The notes: generated by a model from the letters alone, not told the origin. A stretch of 64,000 bases of DNA from Streptomyces sp. CB09001 (GCF_003369795.1 NZ_CP026730.1:3410001-3474000), one strand, 5' to 3'. Positions 34,324 through 44,107 are shown, counted from the stretch's first letter. Numbers and translations are program-made.

Positions 34324-35940
34324 ATGGCGGCCACTGGAACCGAGAAGCAGGGGGCGAAGGCGTACTACGTCTCGACCCCCATCTACTACGTCAACGACGC
34401 TCCTCACCTGGGCCACGCCTATACGACCGTCGCAGGCGACGTGCTCACCCGCTGGCACCGCCAGCGCGGCGAGAAGGTGTGGTACCTCACCGGCACGGAC
34501 GAGCACGGTCAGAAGATCATGCGTACGGCCGAGGCGAACGGGGTCACCCCGCAGGCCTGGGCCGACAAGCTCGTCACGGAGTCCTGGAAGCCCCTGTGGG
34601 AGCACCTGGAGATCGCGAACGACGACTTCATCCGCACCACGCAGAAGCGCCACACCGACCGCGTCCAGGAGTTCGTGCAGGACCTGTACGACAAGGGCGA
34701 GATCTACAAGGGCGGCTACGAGGGCCCGTACTGCGTGGGCTGCGAGGAGTACAAGCTCCCCGGCGAGCTGCTCGACGGCGAGGGCGAGTACGCGGGCCAG
34801 AAGCTGTGCCCGATCCACAAGAAGCCGGTGGAGATCCTCAGCGAGGAGAACTACTTCTTCAAGCTCAGCGAGTACAGCGAGAAGCTGCTCGCCCACTACG
34901 AGGCCAACCCGGGCTTCATCCAGCCCGAGTCCGCGCGCAACGAGGTCGTGAATTTCGTCCGCCAGGGCCTCCAGGACCTCTCCATCTCCCGCTCGACCTT
35001 CGACTGGGGCGTCCCGGTCCCCTGGGACGACAAGCACGTCATCTACGTGTGGGTCGACGCCCTCCTGAACTACGCCACGGCGGTCGGCTACAACGAGAAC
35101 CCGGAGAAGTTCGAGTCGACGTTCCCCGCCGACGTGCACCTGGTCGGCAAGGACATCCTCCGCTTCCACGCGATCATCTGGCCGGCGATGCTGATGGCGC
35201 AGGGCCTGCCCCTGCCCGGGAAGATCGCCGCGAACGGCTGGCTGATGGTCGGCGGCGAGAAGATGTCGAAGTCCAATCTGACCGGCATCAAGCCGCAGGA
35301 CCTCACCACGCACTTCGGTGTGGACGCGTACCGCTGGTACTTCCTGCGCGCGATCGCCTTCGGCCAGGACGGCTCGTTCTCCTGGGAGGACTTCTCCGCC
35401 CGCTACACCAGCGAGCTGGCCAACGACTACGGCAACCTGGCGTCCCGCGTGGCGGCCATGGTCAACAAGTACTTCGGCGGCGAGCTGCCGGCCGCGACGG
35501 CCGACGGCGACGCGGAGCAGGCGATCCACGACGGTCTGGCCAAGGCGGTCGCGGAGGCGGACCGGAAGATCGGCGAGGAGCTGGACTTCCAGGGCGGCAT
35601 CCTGGCGGTGTTCGACTTCGTCAAGCAGGTCAACGGCTACATCACCGAACAGGAGCCCTGGAAGGTCGCGAAGGACGAGTCCCCGGAGGGCAAGGCCCGC
35701 CTGGCCACGATCCTCTACACGGCCGCGGAGGCGCTCCGCGCCGTGGCCGTCCTGCTGAACCCGATCATGCCGGACACCTCCCAGAAGCTCTGGGACTCCC
35801 TCGGCGCCGAGCCGTCCCTCGGCGGCCTCGCGGACCAGAAGGTCCAGGACGCGGCGGACTGGGGCCGGCTGCCGTCCGGCGCGACGGTCACCAAGGGCGC
35901 GGTGCTCTTCCCGCGTCTCGAGGAGAAGCCGACGGCGTAA
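34324..35940 (+). CDS. metG: Methionyl-tRNA synthetase
   Basis: A 538-aa class I synthetase that charges tRNA-Met for initiation and elongation. HLGH (28-31) is the HIGH motif and KMSKS is at 313-317. The connective-peptide zinc knuckle has CxxC (Cys137, Cys140) but the second half is CPIH (162-165), suggesting a partial or altered zinc site. The anticodon-binding helices (about 385-530) follow, without a C-terminal tRNA-binding extension. This is the short bacterial form. The ATG at 34324 lacks a clear ribosome-binding site (nearest purines TAGGATTTCGACC). It is expressed singly, bounded by terminators on both sides. Confidence 0.95.
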   Translation: MAATGTEKQGAKAYYVSTPIYYVNDAPHLGHAYTTVAGDVLTRWHRQRGEKVWYLTGTDEHGQKIMRTAEANGVTPQAWADKLVTESWKPLWEHLEIANDDFIRTTQKRHTDRVQEFVQDLYDKGEIYKGGYEGPYCVGCEEYKLPGELLDGEGEYAGQKLCPIHKKPVEILSEENYFFKLSEYSEKLLAHYEANPGFIQPESARNEVVNFVRQGLQDLSISRSTFDWGVPVPWDDKHVIYVWVDALLNYATAVGYNENPEKFESTFPADVHLVGKDILRFHAIIWPAMLMAQGLPLPGKIAANGWLMVGGEKMSKSNLTGIKPQDLTTHFGVDAYRWYFLRAIAFGQDGSFSWEDFSARYTSELANDYGNLASRVAAMVNKYFGGELPAATADGDAEQAIHDGLAKAVAEADRKIGEELDFQGGILAVFDFVKQVNGYITEQEPWKVAKDESPEGKARLATILYTAAEALRAVAVLLNPIMPDTSQKLWDSLGAEPSLGGLADQKVQDAADWGRLPSGATVTKGAVLFPRLEEKPTA

Positions 35941-35956
35941 CGCGCTCGCTACAGCA

Positions 35957-35991
35957 GGGGCCCGGGAGAGGCGGAAGCTTCTCCTGGGCCC
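35957..35991 (+). terminator. Terminator after metG
   Basis: GGGGCCCGGGAGA pairs with TTCTCCTGGGCCC through an imperfect stem including one G-T pair, 17 bp after the metG stop and before the PH-like gene. Confidence 0.65.
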
Positions 35992-36041
35992 TCCACGTTT
36001 GCGAAGATCGTACGAACAGCCAGCTCACGTGGGGGACATCC

Positions 36042-36407
36042 ATGGCACTGTTCGGCAACGCGCACAGCATCGACCCGGCCCAGGCGCAGCAGGAGTACGC
36101 GCGTCTGCTCGGCCACGGCGAGCAGGTCCACGCGGCCTACCTGCTGATCCGCGACACCATCCTGTTCACCGACCGGCGGCTGGTCCTGATCGACAAGCAG
36201 GGCATCACCGGCAAGAAGACCGAGTACCACTCGATCCCGTACCGCAGCATCACGCACTTCGCGGTCGAGACCGCCGGCCACTTCGACCTCGACGCCGAAC
36301 TGAAGATCTGGCTCTCCGGCTCCCAGACCCCGGTCCAGAAGACCTTCACCAAGGGCGTCGACATCTACGAGGTCCAGGCGATCCTGACCCAGTTCGTGGC
36401 CCGCTAG
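36042..36407 (+). CDS. Bacterial PH-domain protein
   Basis: A 121-aa protein of the bacterial pleckstrin-homology family (DUF1696/bPH). Motifs seen are HGEQVHAAYLLIRDTILFTDRRLVLIDKQGITGKK, then YRSITHFAVETAGHFDLDAELKIWLSG and a C-terminal helix (IYEVQAILTQFVAR). The length is that of a single PH domain. Relatives are stress-linked proteins that assemble into rings; the exact role is unknown. The ATG at 36042 follows GGGGGACATCC. It ends 34 bp before the convergent glycosyltransferase gene. Confidence 0.9.
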   Translation: MALFGNAHSIDPAQAQQEYARLLGHGEQVHAAYLLIRDTILFTDRRLVLIDKQGITGKKTEYHSIPYRSITHFAVETAGHFDLDAELKIWLSGSQTPVQKTFTKGVDIYEVQAILTQFVAR

Positions 36408-36440
36408 GTCGCTGCCGCCCGTTCCCCGGTCCCGTGCACG

Positions 36441-37214
36441 CTAGATGCGCGAGTTGCGCAGCGACTGCCACACGGCGCCGGCCAGTGCCCGCGTCGCCCG
36501 CGGGACCGACAGATGTTCGTGTTCGCGGTACAGGGCCCAGTTGTACTCCACGAGCGAGAGCTTGTTGGAGGACAGCGATCCCGCCTGATGGGCCCTGTAC
36601 ACCGCGAGCGGCTCGGCCAGTCCCCGGGCGTCGGCGCCGTCCCGCATGATCGACAGCCACAGGGCGTAGTCCTGGCGCTTGCGCATCTCCGGCATCAGCC
36701 TCGTGCCCAGGACGTTGCGGTCGTACATGGCGGTGAGAGCACCGATGTGGTCCTGGACCAGCATCGCGCGGTAGTCCACGTGTTCCCGCGCACGGATCAC
36801 CCGGCCGTTCGGGACCCAGTCGGTGCTCTCGCCGGGGTGGTCGGCGTCCATCTTGAAGTACGAGGTGAACGTCAGGGGCGCGGTGCCCTCCGCGGCGAAG
36901 GCGAGCTGCTTCTCGGTCTTCTCCGGCAGCCACATGTCGTCCGAGTCGAGGAAGGCGACGTAGTCCCCGCGGGCCCGCTCGATGGCGAGGTTGCGGGCCC
37001 GGCCCGCACCGCCCCGCTCCGGCGAAGAGCGGGGCAGGACGCGCTCGTCCTGGGCGGCGAACTCGCGCAGCAGGTCCATGGAGCCGTCGGAGGACTGGTC
37101 GTCGGTGACCAGCAGCTCCAGATCGCCGTGGGTCTGCGTGAGCACCGACCGGACGGCCGCGCCGAGGGTGGCCGCCGAGTTGTACACGGGCATCACGACG
37201 GACACCAGGGGCAC
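36441..37214 (-). CDS. Family 2 glycosyltransferase
   Basis: A 257-aa GT-A-fold enzyme that transfers a sugar from an NDP-sugar to a cell-surface or glycan acceptor. The N-terminus VSVVMPVYNSAATLGAAVRSVL, the DDQSSDGS segment and the metal-binding DSDD (FLDSDDMW, about 90-97) are typical, and a C-terminal region with KRQDYALWLSIM follows the acceptor-binding site pattern of WcaA-like enzymes. The start is GTG 37214 with GAAGGAG 7 bases upstream. It lies downstream of aspS on the same strand (84 bp), but it is not evidently part of a surface-glycan cluster here. Acceptor unknown. Confidence 0.9.
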   Translation of the reverse strand: MPLVSVVMPVYNSAATLGAAVRSVLTQTHGDLELLVTDDQSSDGSMDLLREFAAQDERVLPRSSPERGGAGRARNLAIERARGDYVAFLDSDDMWLPEKTEKQLAFAAEGTAPLTFTSYFKMDADHPGESTDWVPNGRVIRAREHVDYRAMLVQDHIGALTAMYDRNVLGTRLMPEMRKRQDYALWLSIMRDGADARGLAEPLAVYRAHQAGSLSSNKLSLVEYNWALYREHEHLSVPRATRALAGAVWQSLRNSRI

Positions 37215-37298
37215 AGCACTTCTCCTTCGTGGTTCAGGAACGGCGGATCATGACCGGCGGATCGGGAACGACGGTCGCTGCGGGGCTGGGGCCGCGGA

Positions 37299-39062
37299 CT
37301 ACTTCGGCTGCGGCTTGCGCACCGTCAGGTGCAGTTCCCTCAGCCGGGTCTCGTCCAGCTCGGTCGGGGCGCCCATCATCAGGTCCTGGGCGTTGCCGTT
37401 GAGCGGGAAGGCGATGGTCTCGCGGATGTTGGGCTCGTCGGCCAGCAGCATGACGATGCGGTCGACGCCGGGGGCGATGCCGCCGTGCGGCGGGGCGCCG
37501 AAGCGGAAGGCGCGGAGCATGCCGGCGAACTCGCGCTCGACGGTCTCGGCGTCGTAGCCCGCGATCTCGAAGGCCTTGAGCATGATCTCCGGCTCGTGGT
37601 TCCGGATGGCGCCGGAGGACAGCTCGACGCCGTTGCAGACGATGTCGTACTGCCAGGCGAGGATGTCCAGCGGGTCCTGGTTCTCCAGGGCGTCCATGCC
37701 GCCCTGCGGCATCGAGAAGGGGTTGTGGGAGAAGTCGATCTTCCCCGTCTCCTCGTCCTTCTCGTACATCGGGAAGTCGACGATCCAGCAGAAACGGAAG
37801 ACGTTCTCCTCGAAGTGGCCGGCGCGCTTGGCGGCCTCGACCCGCACCGCACCCATGATCTTGGAGACCTCGTCGAACTCGCCCGCGCCGAAGAACACCG
37901 CGTGGCCGGGGGCCAGCGAGAGCCGCTTGGTCAGCTCCGCGACGTTCTCCTCGGTGAGGAACTTCGCGATCGGGCCGGACAGCTTGCCGTCCTCGGCGAC
38001 GCGGACCCAGGCCAGGCCCTTGGCGCCCTGCGAGACGGCGTAGTCGCCGAGCTGGTCGAAGAACTTGCGGGGCTGGCCCGAGACGTCCGGGACGGGCAGG
38101 GCGCGCACGTGCTTGCCGGCGAAGGCCTTGAACTCCGAGCCCTCGAAGACGTCGGTGATGTCGACCAGCTCCAGCTGGGCGCGCAGGTCGGGCTTGTCGG
38201 AGCCGTACTTCAGCATCGCCTCGCGGAACGGGATCCGCGGGAACGGCGAGGTCACGTGGCGGCCGTTGCCGAACTCCTCGAACAGCTCGGTCATGAGCTG
38301 CTCGATCGGGCGGAAGACGTCCTCCTGCTCGACGAAGCTCATCTCGACGTCGAGCTGGTAGAACTCGCCCGGCGAACGGTCGGCGCGGGCGTCCTCGTCG
38401 CGGAAGCAGGGCGCGATCTGGAAGTACCGGTCGAAGCCCGAGATCATCAGCAGCTGCTTGAACTGCTGGGGCGCCTGCGGGAGGGCGTAGAAGCGGCCCG
38501 CGTGCAGGCGGGAGGGCACGACGAAGTCGCGGGCGCCCTCGGGGGAGGTGGCGGTGAGGATGGGCGTCGCCATCTCGTTGAAGCCCAGCGCGACCATCTT
38601 GCTGCGGATCGAGGAGATGACCGACGTGCGCAGCATGATGTTGCGGTGCATGCGCTCGCGGCGCAGGTCCAGGAAGCGGTACTCGAGCCGCCGCTCCTCG
38701 TTGACCCCGTCCTCGGTGTTGATGGTGAAGGGCAGCGGCTGGGCGGCGCCCAGCAGCTCGACCTCGCCCACCTCGACCTCGACCTCGCCGGTGGGCAGGT
38801 CGGGGTTGATGTTCTCGGCGCCTCGGGAGACCACCCGGCCGTCGACACGAACGGTCGATTCCTTGGTGAGCTTGTCCAGCGCCTCGTACGCCTCGGTGCC
38901 CGGACGGGCGACGAGCTGCGTGATGCCGTAGTGATCGCGCAGATCGATGAAGAGGATGCCGCCCAGGTCGCGCCGATTGTGCAGCCAGCCACTCAGTCGG
39001 ACGTCGGTGCCGACGTCAGAGGAGCGGAGCTCGCCGCAGGTGTGGGACCTGTACCGATGCAT
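37299..39062 (-). CDS. aspS: Aspartyl-tRNA synthetase, bacterial type
   Basis: A 587-aa class II synthetase. The N-terminal OB-fold anticodon domain (about 1-110; [21 protein letters not shown]), the catalytic core ([41 protein letters not shown] motif 2) and the bacterial GAD insertion (about 290-420) are followed by motif 3, [14 protein letters not shown]. Whether it also charges tRNA-Asn cannot be concluded from sequence reading alone. The ATG at 39062 is strong. The promoter region contains a parS site 43 bp upstream. Confidence 0.96.
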   Translation of the reverse strand: MHRYRSHTCGELRSSDVGTDVRLSGWLHNRRDLGGILFIDLRDHYGITQLVARPGTEAYEALDKLTKESTVRVDGRVVSRGAENINPDLPTGEVEVEVGEVELLGAAQPLPFTINTEDGVNEERRLEYRFLDLRRERMHRNIMLRTSVISSIRSKMVALGFNEMATPILTATSPEGARDFVVPSRLHAGRFYALPQAPQQFKQLLMISGFDRYFQIAPCFRDEDARADRSPGEFYQLDVEMSFVEQEDVFRPIEQLMTELFEEFGNGRHVTSPFPRIPFREAMLKYGSDKPDLRAQLELVDITDVFEGSEFKAFAGKHVRALPVPDVSGQPRKFFDQLGDYAVSQGAKGLAWVRVAEDGKLSGPIAKFLTEENVAELTKRLSLAPGHAVFFGAGEFDEVSKIMGAVRVEAAKRAGHFEENVFRFCWIVDFPMYEKDEETGKIDFSHNPFSMPQGGMDALENQDPLDILAWQYDIVCNGVELSSGAIRNHEPEIMLKAFEIAGYDAETVEREFAGMLRAFRFGAPPHGGIAPGVDRIVMLLADEPNIRETIAFPLNGNAQDLMMGAPTELDETRLRELHLTVRKPQPK

Positions 39063-39104
39063 CGTCGTTCATCCAGCCTTCGCGGATCGGGGATGGTGTT
39101 TCGC

Positions 39105-39118
39105 GTTTCACGTGAAAC
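39105..39118. other. parS: parS centromere-like ParB-binding site
   Basis: GTTTCACGTGAAAC, a perfect 14-bp palindrome, is the core of the Streptomyces parS consensus; the flanks (C before, A after) match the 16-bp consensus at 15 of 16 positions. It lies between aspS and the SpoIIE phosphatase gene. Streptomyces chromosomes have about 20 such sites clustered around oriC, which ParB binds to organise chromosome segregation during sporulation. Confidence 0.9.
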
Positions 39119-39290
39119 AACCCCAGCGTACCGGGCAGCCACGGCTGCCTTCCTCCCGATTGCCCGGCCACCAGCCCGCCATGAGCCCGCTCCGGACCCC
39201 CTCGGGGCCCGCTCCGAACCGGCTCGGGGCCCGCTCCGGCGCCCCGGTGAGCGGTGGCAGCGTTCGACGACCTCTTCTTAAAGTGGGGCA

Positions 39291-41462
39291 ATGCGCACTG
39301 GTGAGCCCCTGCCCGAGGTGGGGGACGTCCTTGCCGCCCTCGCGACCGGACTGTGGCACTGGGACACCGCCACGGGTGAGGTCACGGTGGACGGAGAGGC
39401 CGCCCGTCTGCTCGGCCTGCCCGCCGGACCGGCGACCCTCACCGAGGCGCAGGTACGGGCCCGGCTGCATCCGGTGGACTGGAACGAGATCACCGGGGTG
39501 GTCCAGCTGGCCGTGGCCGAGGGCACGCTCGCCGAGGTCCGGATCCGGATCATGGATGAGCACGGCCATGTCGTCCGGGTCGTACGCAGCCGCTCCAAGC
39601 CCTCCTTCGACCCCGAGCGCAAGGCGTACGTGCTGACCGGCACCCTCCAGGAGGTCGCCGAGCCAAGGCCGGGCACCCCCGCGGGGCGCAGCGCGGTCAC
39701 GGGCGAGTGGCGCCGCTCGCGGGAGGCCTTCCTGCTGGACGCGGGCCGGGCACTGGCCGAGGCGCGGTCCACCGAGGAGGTGCTGCGGGTCGCGGCGGGG
39801 CTGTCGATGCCGGGGTTCTCTCCGGACGGGCTCGCGGTGTTCGGGGTCTCGGGGGACCGTCTCACCGTCATCGGGCACCACGGGCAGCCCGACGACGAGG
39901 CCAACCCGTTCGTGGACATGTCCCTGGAGACCGACTATCCGGCCGCCGAGGTGGTCCGCACCGGCCGCGCGGTCTACCTCTCCTCCCCGCAGCAGTACCG
40001 GTCCCGCTATCCCATGACGTGGTCGCTCGCCGAACGCTTCGGCCGCCGTTCCTGGGCCTATCTGCCGCTGACCGTGGCGGGCCGCACGATGGGCGCCTGG
40101 ATGGCCGCCTTCGCCTATCCGGTCGCGTTCACGCCGGACGAGCGATCGGTGCTGACCACGGTGGCGCGGATGCTCGCCCAGGCCCTGTCCCGGGCCGGCG
40201 CCGCGGAGAACCAGCGGGAGCTGACCGAGGGGCTGCAACGCTCGATGCTGCCCATGCTCGGCCCGGAGATCCCCGGCATGGACATCGCCGCCCGCTACGT
40301 CCCCACCGGTGGCGGCCTCCAGGTCGGCGGCGACTGGTACGACATGATCCCGCTGCCCGGGGGCCGCTTCGCCCTGGTGATCGGCGACGTCCAGGGCCAC
40401 GACGTGCGGGCGGCCGGGCTGATGGGCCAGCTGCGCATCGCCCTGCGCGCCTACGCCTCCGAGGGGCACCGTCCCGACGCGGTGCTCGCCCGTGCCTCGC
40501 ACTTCTTCCACGGCTTGGCCGCGGCCGAGGACGACCCCGGCGACCTGCGCTTCGCGACCTGCTACTACGCCGAGGTCGACCCCGCCACCGGCACCGTGGA
40601 GAGCGCCCGTGCGGGGCACCTGGACCCGGTGGTGCGGATGGCGGACGGGACGGCGCTGATCCTCGCCACGGCGGGCGGGCTGCCGCTGGGCATCGACCCG
40701 GACACCGACTACCCGACGACACGGCTGGCCCTGGAACCCGGGGACACCCTGATGCTGTGCACGGACGGCCTGGTCGAGACCGGCGGCCACGATCTGCAGA
40801 GCGGCTGGCACCGCCTGCGCGTGATCCTGGAGGAGCACGCCGACGGTCTGGAGGAGCTGGCCGACGCCCTGGTCCAGGCCGTGCACGGCCCCTCCTCGCA
40901 CCACACCGTCGGCCCGCTGTCCGACCGCCGGGAGGACGACATCGCGCTGTTGCTGCTGTGCCGGCAGGGCGCGGGCTGCGGCTGCGGCGAATCCACCGCG
41001 ACCCGGGCGCCGGTGCGCCGCACGATGCTGACGGTCGCCCAGGCCGAGCCGGCCCGGATCGCCGCCGCCCGGCAGCACCTGCGCGACCTGCTCCACGACT
41101 GGCCGGACGAGGAGCAGCGCGACGCGGCGGTACTCCTGCTCTCCGAGATGCTGACGAACGTCCTGGTCCACACCGACACCGACGCCCTGCTCGTCGCCGA
41201 GGTGGCCGGGGAGCCGGGCGAGCGGTGGATCCGGGTGGAGGTCACCGACAACGGCGACGACCTGCCGCACAAGCGCAGGCCGGGCGAGATGGCGTCCTCC
41301 GGACGCGGGCTGATGCTGGTCGAGCTGCTCGCGGACGCGTGGGGCGTCGCCCCGCGCGGCGAGGGCAAGAGCATCTGGTACGAGCTCTACGAGCCCGCGG
41401 CCCCGGTCGACGGTGCCGGTCCCGCCTCCGGCCCGGAGGCTCCGGAACCGGCGGCCCCGTAA
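39291..41462 (+). CDS. Multidomain SpoIIE phosphatase with PAS, GAF and HATPase domains
   Basis: A 723-aa signalling protein. Order of domains: PAS (about 15-125, LWHWDTATGEVTVDGEAARLLGLP), GAF (about 150-305, LDAGRALAEARSTEEVLRVAAG), PP2C/SpoIIE phosphatase (about 320-565; QVGGDWYDMIPLPGG, VIGDVQGHD, CTDGLVETGG, REDDIALLLL) and a RsbW-type HATPase (about 590-710; LLSEMLTNVLVHTDTDALLV and SSGRGLMLVELLADAWG). It probably both dephosphorylates and rephosphorylates anti-sigma antagonists in response to an unknown ligand. A GCGC-rich Cys motif (CGCGES) joins the last two domains. The ATG at 39291 has GGGGCA upstream. Its end overlaps the convergent AI-2E gene by 76 bp. Confidence 0.93.
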   Translation: MRTGEPLPEVGDVLAALATGLWHWDTATGEVTVDGEAARLLGLPAGPATLTEAQVRARLHPVDWNEITGVVQLAVAEGTLAEVRIRIMDEHGHVVRVVRSRSKPSFDPERKAYVLTGTLQEVAEPRPGTPAGRSAVTGEWRRSREAFLLDAGRALAEARSTEEVLRVAAGLSMPGFSPDGLAVFGVSGDRLTVIGHHGQPDDEANPFVDMSLETDYPAAEVVRTGRAVYLSSPQQYRSRYPMTWSLAERFGRRSWAYLPLTVAGRTMGAWMAAFAYPVAFTPDERSVLTTVARMLAQALSRAGAAENQRELTEGLQRSMLPMLGPEIPGMDIAARYVPTGGGLQVGGDWYDMIPLPGGRFALVIGDVQGHDVRAAGLMGQLRIALRAYASEGHRPDAVLARASHFFHGLAAAEDDPGDLRFATCYYAEVDPATGTVESARAGHLDPVVRMADGTALILATAGGLPLGIDPDTDYPTTRLALEPGDTLMLCTDGLVETGGHDLQSGWHRLRVILEEHADGLEELADALVQAVHGPSSHHTVGPLSDRREDDIALLLLCRQGAGCGCGESTATRAPVRRTMLTVAQAEPARIAAARQHLRDLLHDWPDEEQRDAAVLLLSEMLTNVLVHTDTDALLVAEVAGEPGERWIRVEVTDNGDDLPHKRRPGEMASSGRGLMLVELLADAWGVAPRGEGKSIWYELYEPAAPVDGAGPASGPEAPEPAAP

Positions 41463-42476
41463 CGGCCCTGGAGCTCGTGCACGATCCCGAACGCCGCGGC
41501 GGTCAGGGGCACGGCGAGGAGCATCCCCAGGATGCCCGCCACCGACGCACCCGCGGTGAGCGCCAGCAGCACGACCGCCGGGTGCATCTGCACCGTCCGG
41601 CTCTGGATCATCGGCTGGAGCACGTGCCCCTCCAGCACCTGCACGGCCAGCACCACGCCGAGGGCCCACAGCGCGATCACGAACCCCCGGTCGGCCAGCG
41701 CCACCAGCACGGCGACGGCCCCGGAGAGAAACGCGCCGAGATAGGGGACGTAGGCGCCGACGAAGACCAGCGCCCCGAGCCCGACCGCGCCGGGGACGCG
41801 CAGGACTAGCAGCCCGACGGTGATGCACAACGCGTCGATGAGGGCGATCAGGGTCGTCCCCCGCATGAAGCCCTCGACGGCCTCGAAGGCCCGCCGGGCC
41901 ATGGCCTCGACCGTGTCGGCGGCGCCGCGCGGGGCGAGGGCGCACCGTGGTGACGGCGCGGTCGGAGTCGCGCAGGAAGAAGAAGACGAGCAGCAGGGCG
42001 AGCACGGCCATGGCCATCATCTCGCCGACGACGCTGATCCCGGTCACCACGCCCGAGGCGGCCGTACCGCCGAACTTGCCCAGCAGCTCACGCGCGTTGG
42101 AGGCCACGTCGTCCAGCGAGCTGCCCGCCGCACCGAAGTGGTCCGCGATCCCCCGGGCCGCGTCCCGCAGCGAGGTGACGATCTGGTCGCCGGTCTCGAC
42201 CAGCGCGGAGACCACGATGTACACGGCGCCGCCGACCACGGCCAGCACGGCCGCACAGGTCAGCCCGGCGGCCAGCGACCGCTGCACATGGGCCTTCACC
42301 AGCCGCGCGTGCAGCGGCCTGAGCAGCGCGGTGCCGAGCAGCGCGAGCAGCACCGGGGTCACCGCGGTGCGGAACTCGACGCAGAGCCGGATCGCGACGT
42401 AGACGACACCGCTGGCGAGCAGGATGACGGCGCACCAGGCGGCGAACCGGCGCACCGGACCGGGGAGCAGCTGCAC
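41387..42476 (-). pseudogene. AI-2E (UPF0118) family transporter, frameshifted
   Basis: Two halves of one UPF0118/AI-2E family permease lie in different frames. Codons from 42476 encode an N-terminal part with several helices (VILLASGVVYVAIRLCVEFR through LALLLVFFFLRDSDRAVTTV). Codons to 41387 encode the rest (APRGAADTVEAMARRAFEAVEGF through VLEGHVLQPMIQ and LLALTAGASVAGILGMLLAVPL). The shift falls at about 41936-41946, and the total length 1090 is one more than a multiple of three. Either this is a true inactivating indel or a sequencing error in a GC-rich run. The start is GTG 42476. The last 76 bp overlap the convergent phosphatase gene. Confidence 0.85.
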
Positions 42477-42541
42477 GCCTCCACCCGATCACGCACCGGG
42501 CGGGCTGTCCTGCGCGGACGGCCCGCCCGGGTGACGTGCTG

Positions 42542-43519
42542 TCAGGCGCCGGGGCCCTCGCCCGACATGCCGTGCACCGCCGGGACGGTGCCGAGGCGCC
42601 CCTTCTGGAAGTCCTCGAAGGCCTGCATCAGCTCGTCCTTGGTGTTCATCACGAAGGGGCCGTAGTGGGCCATCGGCTCCCGGATCGGCCGGCCGCCGAG
42701 CAGCACGACCTCCAGGTCCGGGGTGTGCGCGTCCTGCTTCTCGTCCGCGCGGACGGTCAGCGAGCCCCCGGCGCCGAACACGGCGGTCTGCCCGAGGTGC
42801 ACCGGACGCCGCTCCACGCCCACGGACCCGCGCCCGGCCATGACGTACGCCAGGCCGTTGAAGTCCTCCCGCCAGGGCAGGGTGACCTCGGCGCCCGGCG
42901 CCAGCGTGGCGTGGACCATCGTGATCGGCGTGTGCGTGATACCGGGGCCGTCGTGCCCGTCCAGCTCACCCGCGATGACGCGCAGCAGCGCGCCGCCGTC
43001 GGGGGAGGTGAGCAACTGGACGGAGCCGCTGCGGATGTCCTGGTACCTGGGGGCCATCATCTTGTCCTTGGCCGGCAGGTTCACCCACAGCTGGAGCCCG
43101 TGGAACAGCCCACCGGACATGACCAGCTGCTCCGGCGGCGCCTCGATGTGCAGCAGGCCCGAGCCCGCCGTCATCCACTGGGTGTCGCCGTTGGTGATGG
43201 TGCCGCCGCCACCGTTGGAGTCCTGGTGGTCGAAGATCCCGTCCACGATGTAGGTGACGGTCTCGAAGCCGCGGTGCGGGTGCCACGGGGTCCCTTTCGG
43301 CTCCCCAGGCTCATACTCCACCTCACCCATCTGGTCCATCATGATGAACGGGTCGAGATGGCGGTAGTTGATCCCGGCGAAGGCGCGGCGTACCGGGAAG
43401 CCCTCGCCCTCGAAACCGCTGGGCGCGGTCGTGACGGTCAGCACGGGACGTGCGACGGCGTCGGCGGGCGCGGATACGCGGGGCAGCGTCAACGGGTTCT
43501 CGACGGTCACGGCGGGCAT
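42542..43519 (-). CDS. Pirin-family protein
   Basis: A 325-aa bicupin of the pirin family. The metal-binding histidines of cupin 1 lie in PWHPHRGFETVTYIVDG and HIEAPPEQL. Pirins bind Fe and some act as quercetin dioxygenases or redox-sensing cofactors. A second cupin domain follows (about 190-320). The ATG at 43519 is selected because GAGGAGG lies 6 bases upstream; the in-frame codons upstream precede that site. The promoter region has a TAAAGT -10-like box and an AGTT...AACT inverted arrangement (43553-43568) that could be an operator for a MarR/HxlR-type regulator, though the arms are short. Confidence 0.9.
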   Translation of the reverse strand: MPAVTVENPLTLPRVSAPADAVARPVLTVTTAPSGFEGEGFPVRRAFAGINYRHLDPFIMMDQMGEVEYEPGEPKGTPWHPHRGFETVTYIVDGIFDHQDSNGGGGTITNGDTQWMTAGSGLLHIEAPPEQLVMSGGLFHGLQLWVNLPAKDKMMAPRYQDIRSGSVQLLTSPDGGALLRVIAGELDGHDGPGITHTPITMVHATLAPGAEVTLPWREDFNGLAYVMAGRGSVGVERRPVHLGQTAVFGAGGSLTVRADEKQDAHTPDLEVVLLGGRPIREPMAHYGPFVMNTKDELMQAFEDFQKGRLGTVPAVHGMSGEGPGA

Positions 43520-43589
43520 GTCGACCTCCTCGGGCGGCGTACGCCCCACTTTAGTTGAGCATTGAACTTCTTGCCACCTGGAACCACGA

Positions 43590-43617
43590 GAGCCCGGAGG
43601 GCATTCCCTCCGGGCTC
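43590..43617 (-). terminator. Terminator after the SseB-like gene
   Basis: GAGCCCGGAGGG and CCCTCCGGGCTC form a perfect 12-bp stem around CATT, 20 bp beyond the stop of the SseB-like gene. Confidence 0.85.
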
Positions 43618-43636
43618 ACGGATTCCCAGGCGTCGA

Positions 43637-44107
43637 TCAGCCGTACATCCTGCGCATCGCAAAATCGACCATCTGTTCGACGGCTTTGGCGTCGAACACC
43701 ATCCGGTGCTCGCCCTCCATGTCGAGGACGAAGCCGTAGCCGGTCGGCAGCAGGTCGATCACCTCCGCCCCGGTGATCACGAAGTACTTCGACTCCTTGC
43801 CCGCGTACCGGCGCAGCTCCTTCAGGCCGGTGAACATCGGGATCACGGGCTGCTGGGTGTTGTGCAGCGCGAGGAAGCCGGGGTTGTCGCCGCGCGGGCA
43901 GTAGACCTTCGAGGTCGCGAAGATCTGCTGGAAGTCCTCTGCGGACATCTGGCCGGTGGTGAAGGCGCGCACCGCGTCCGCGAGCGAGGGCGGGGACGGC
44001 TCGGGGTACAGCGGCGGCTGCTGCCCGTACCCGCCGCCCATCGGCTGCTGCGGGGGCGGGGCGTACTGCTGCTGCTGTTGGCCCGCGGTCTGGTCGTAGC
44101 CGTACAT
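43637..44107 (-). CDS. SseB-domain protein with Gln/Pro-rich N-terminus
   Basis: A 156-aa protein. A Gln/Pro/Gly/Tyr-rich low-complexity N-terminus (MYGYDQTAGQQQQQYAPPPQ onward, residues 1-38) is followed by an SseB-like domain (about 40-150; AVRAFTTGQMSAEDFQQIFATSKVYCPRG, FTGLKELRRYAG, VIDLLPTGYGFVLDM). SseB is a stress/type-III-secretion-associated fold widely reused in actinobacteria without known function. The ATG at 44107 is upstream of GTTACTCTGGGCTGC, a weak ribosome-binding site. It is convergent with nothing; it precedes the pirin gene on the same strand and is closed by its own terminator. Confidence 0.82.
   Translation of the reverse strand: MYGYDQTAGQQQQQYAPPPQQPMGGGYGQQPPLYPEPSPPSLADAVRAFTTGQMSAEDFQQIFATSKVYCPRGDNPGFLALHNTQQPVIPMFTGLKELRRYAGKESKYFVITGAEVIDLLPTGYGFVLDMEGEHRMVFDAKAVEQMVDFAMRRMYG

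Noticed and set aside
39108..42476. Very long minus-strand ORF (over 1100 codons) across the SpoIIE phosphatase gene
   Set aside because: Its C-terminal two thirds are out-of-frame translation of the phosphatase gene (GC-rich, low-complexity Arg/Gly), and only the N-terminal part matches a real family; the transition coincides with the AI-2E frameshift.
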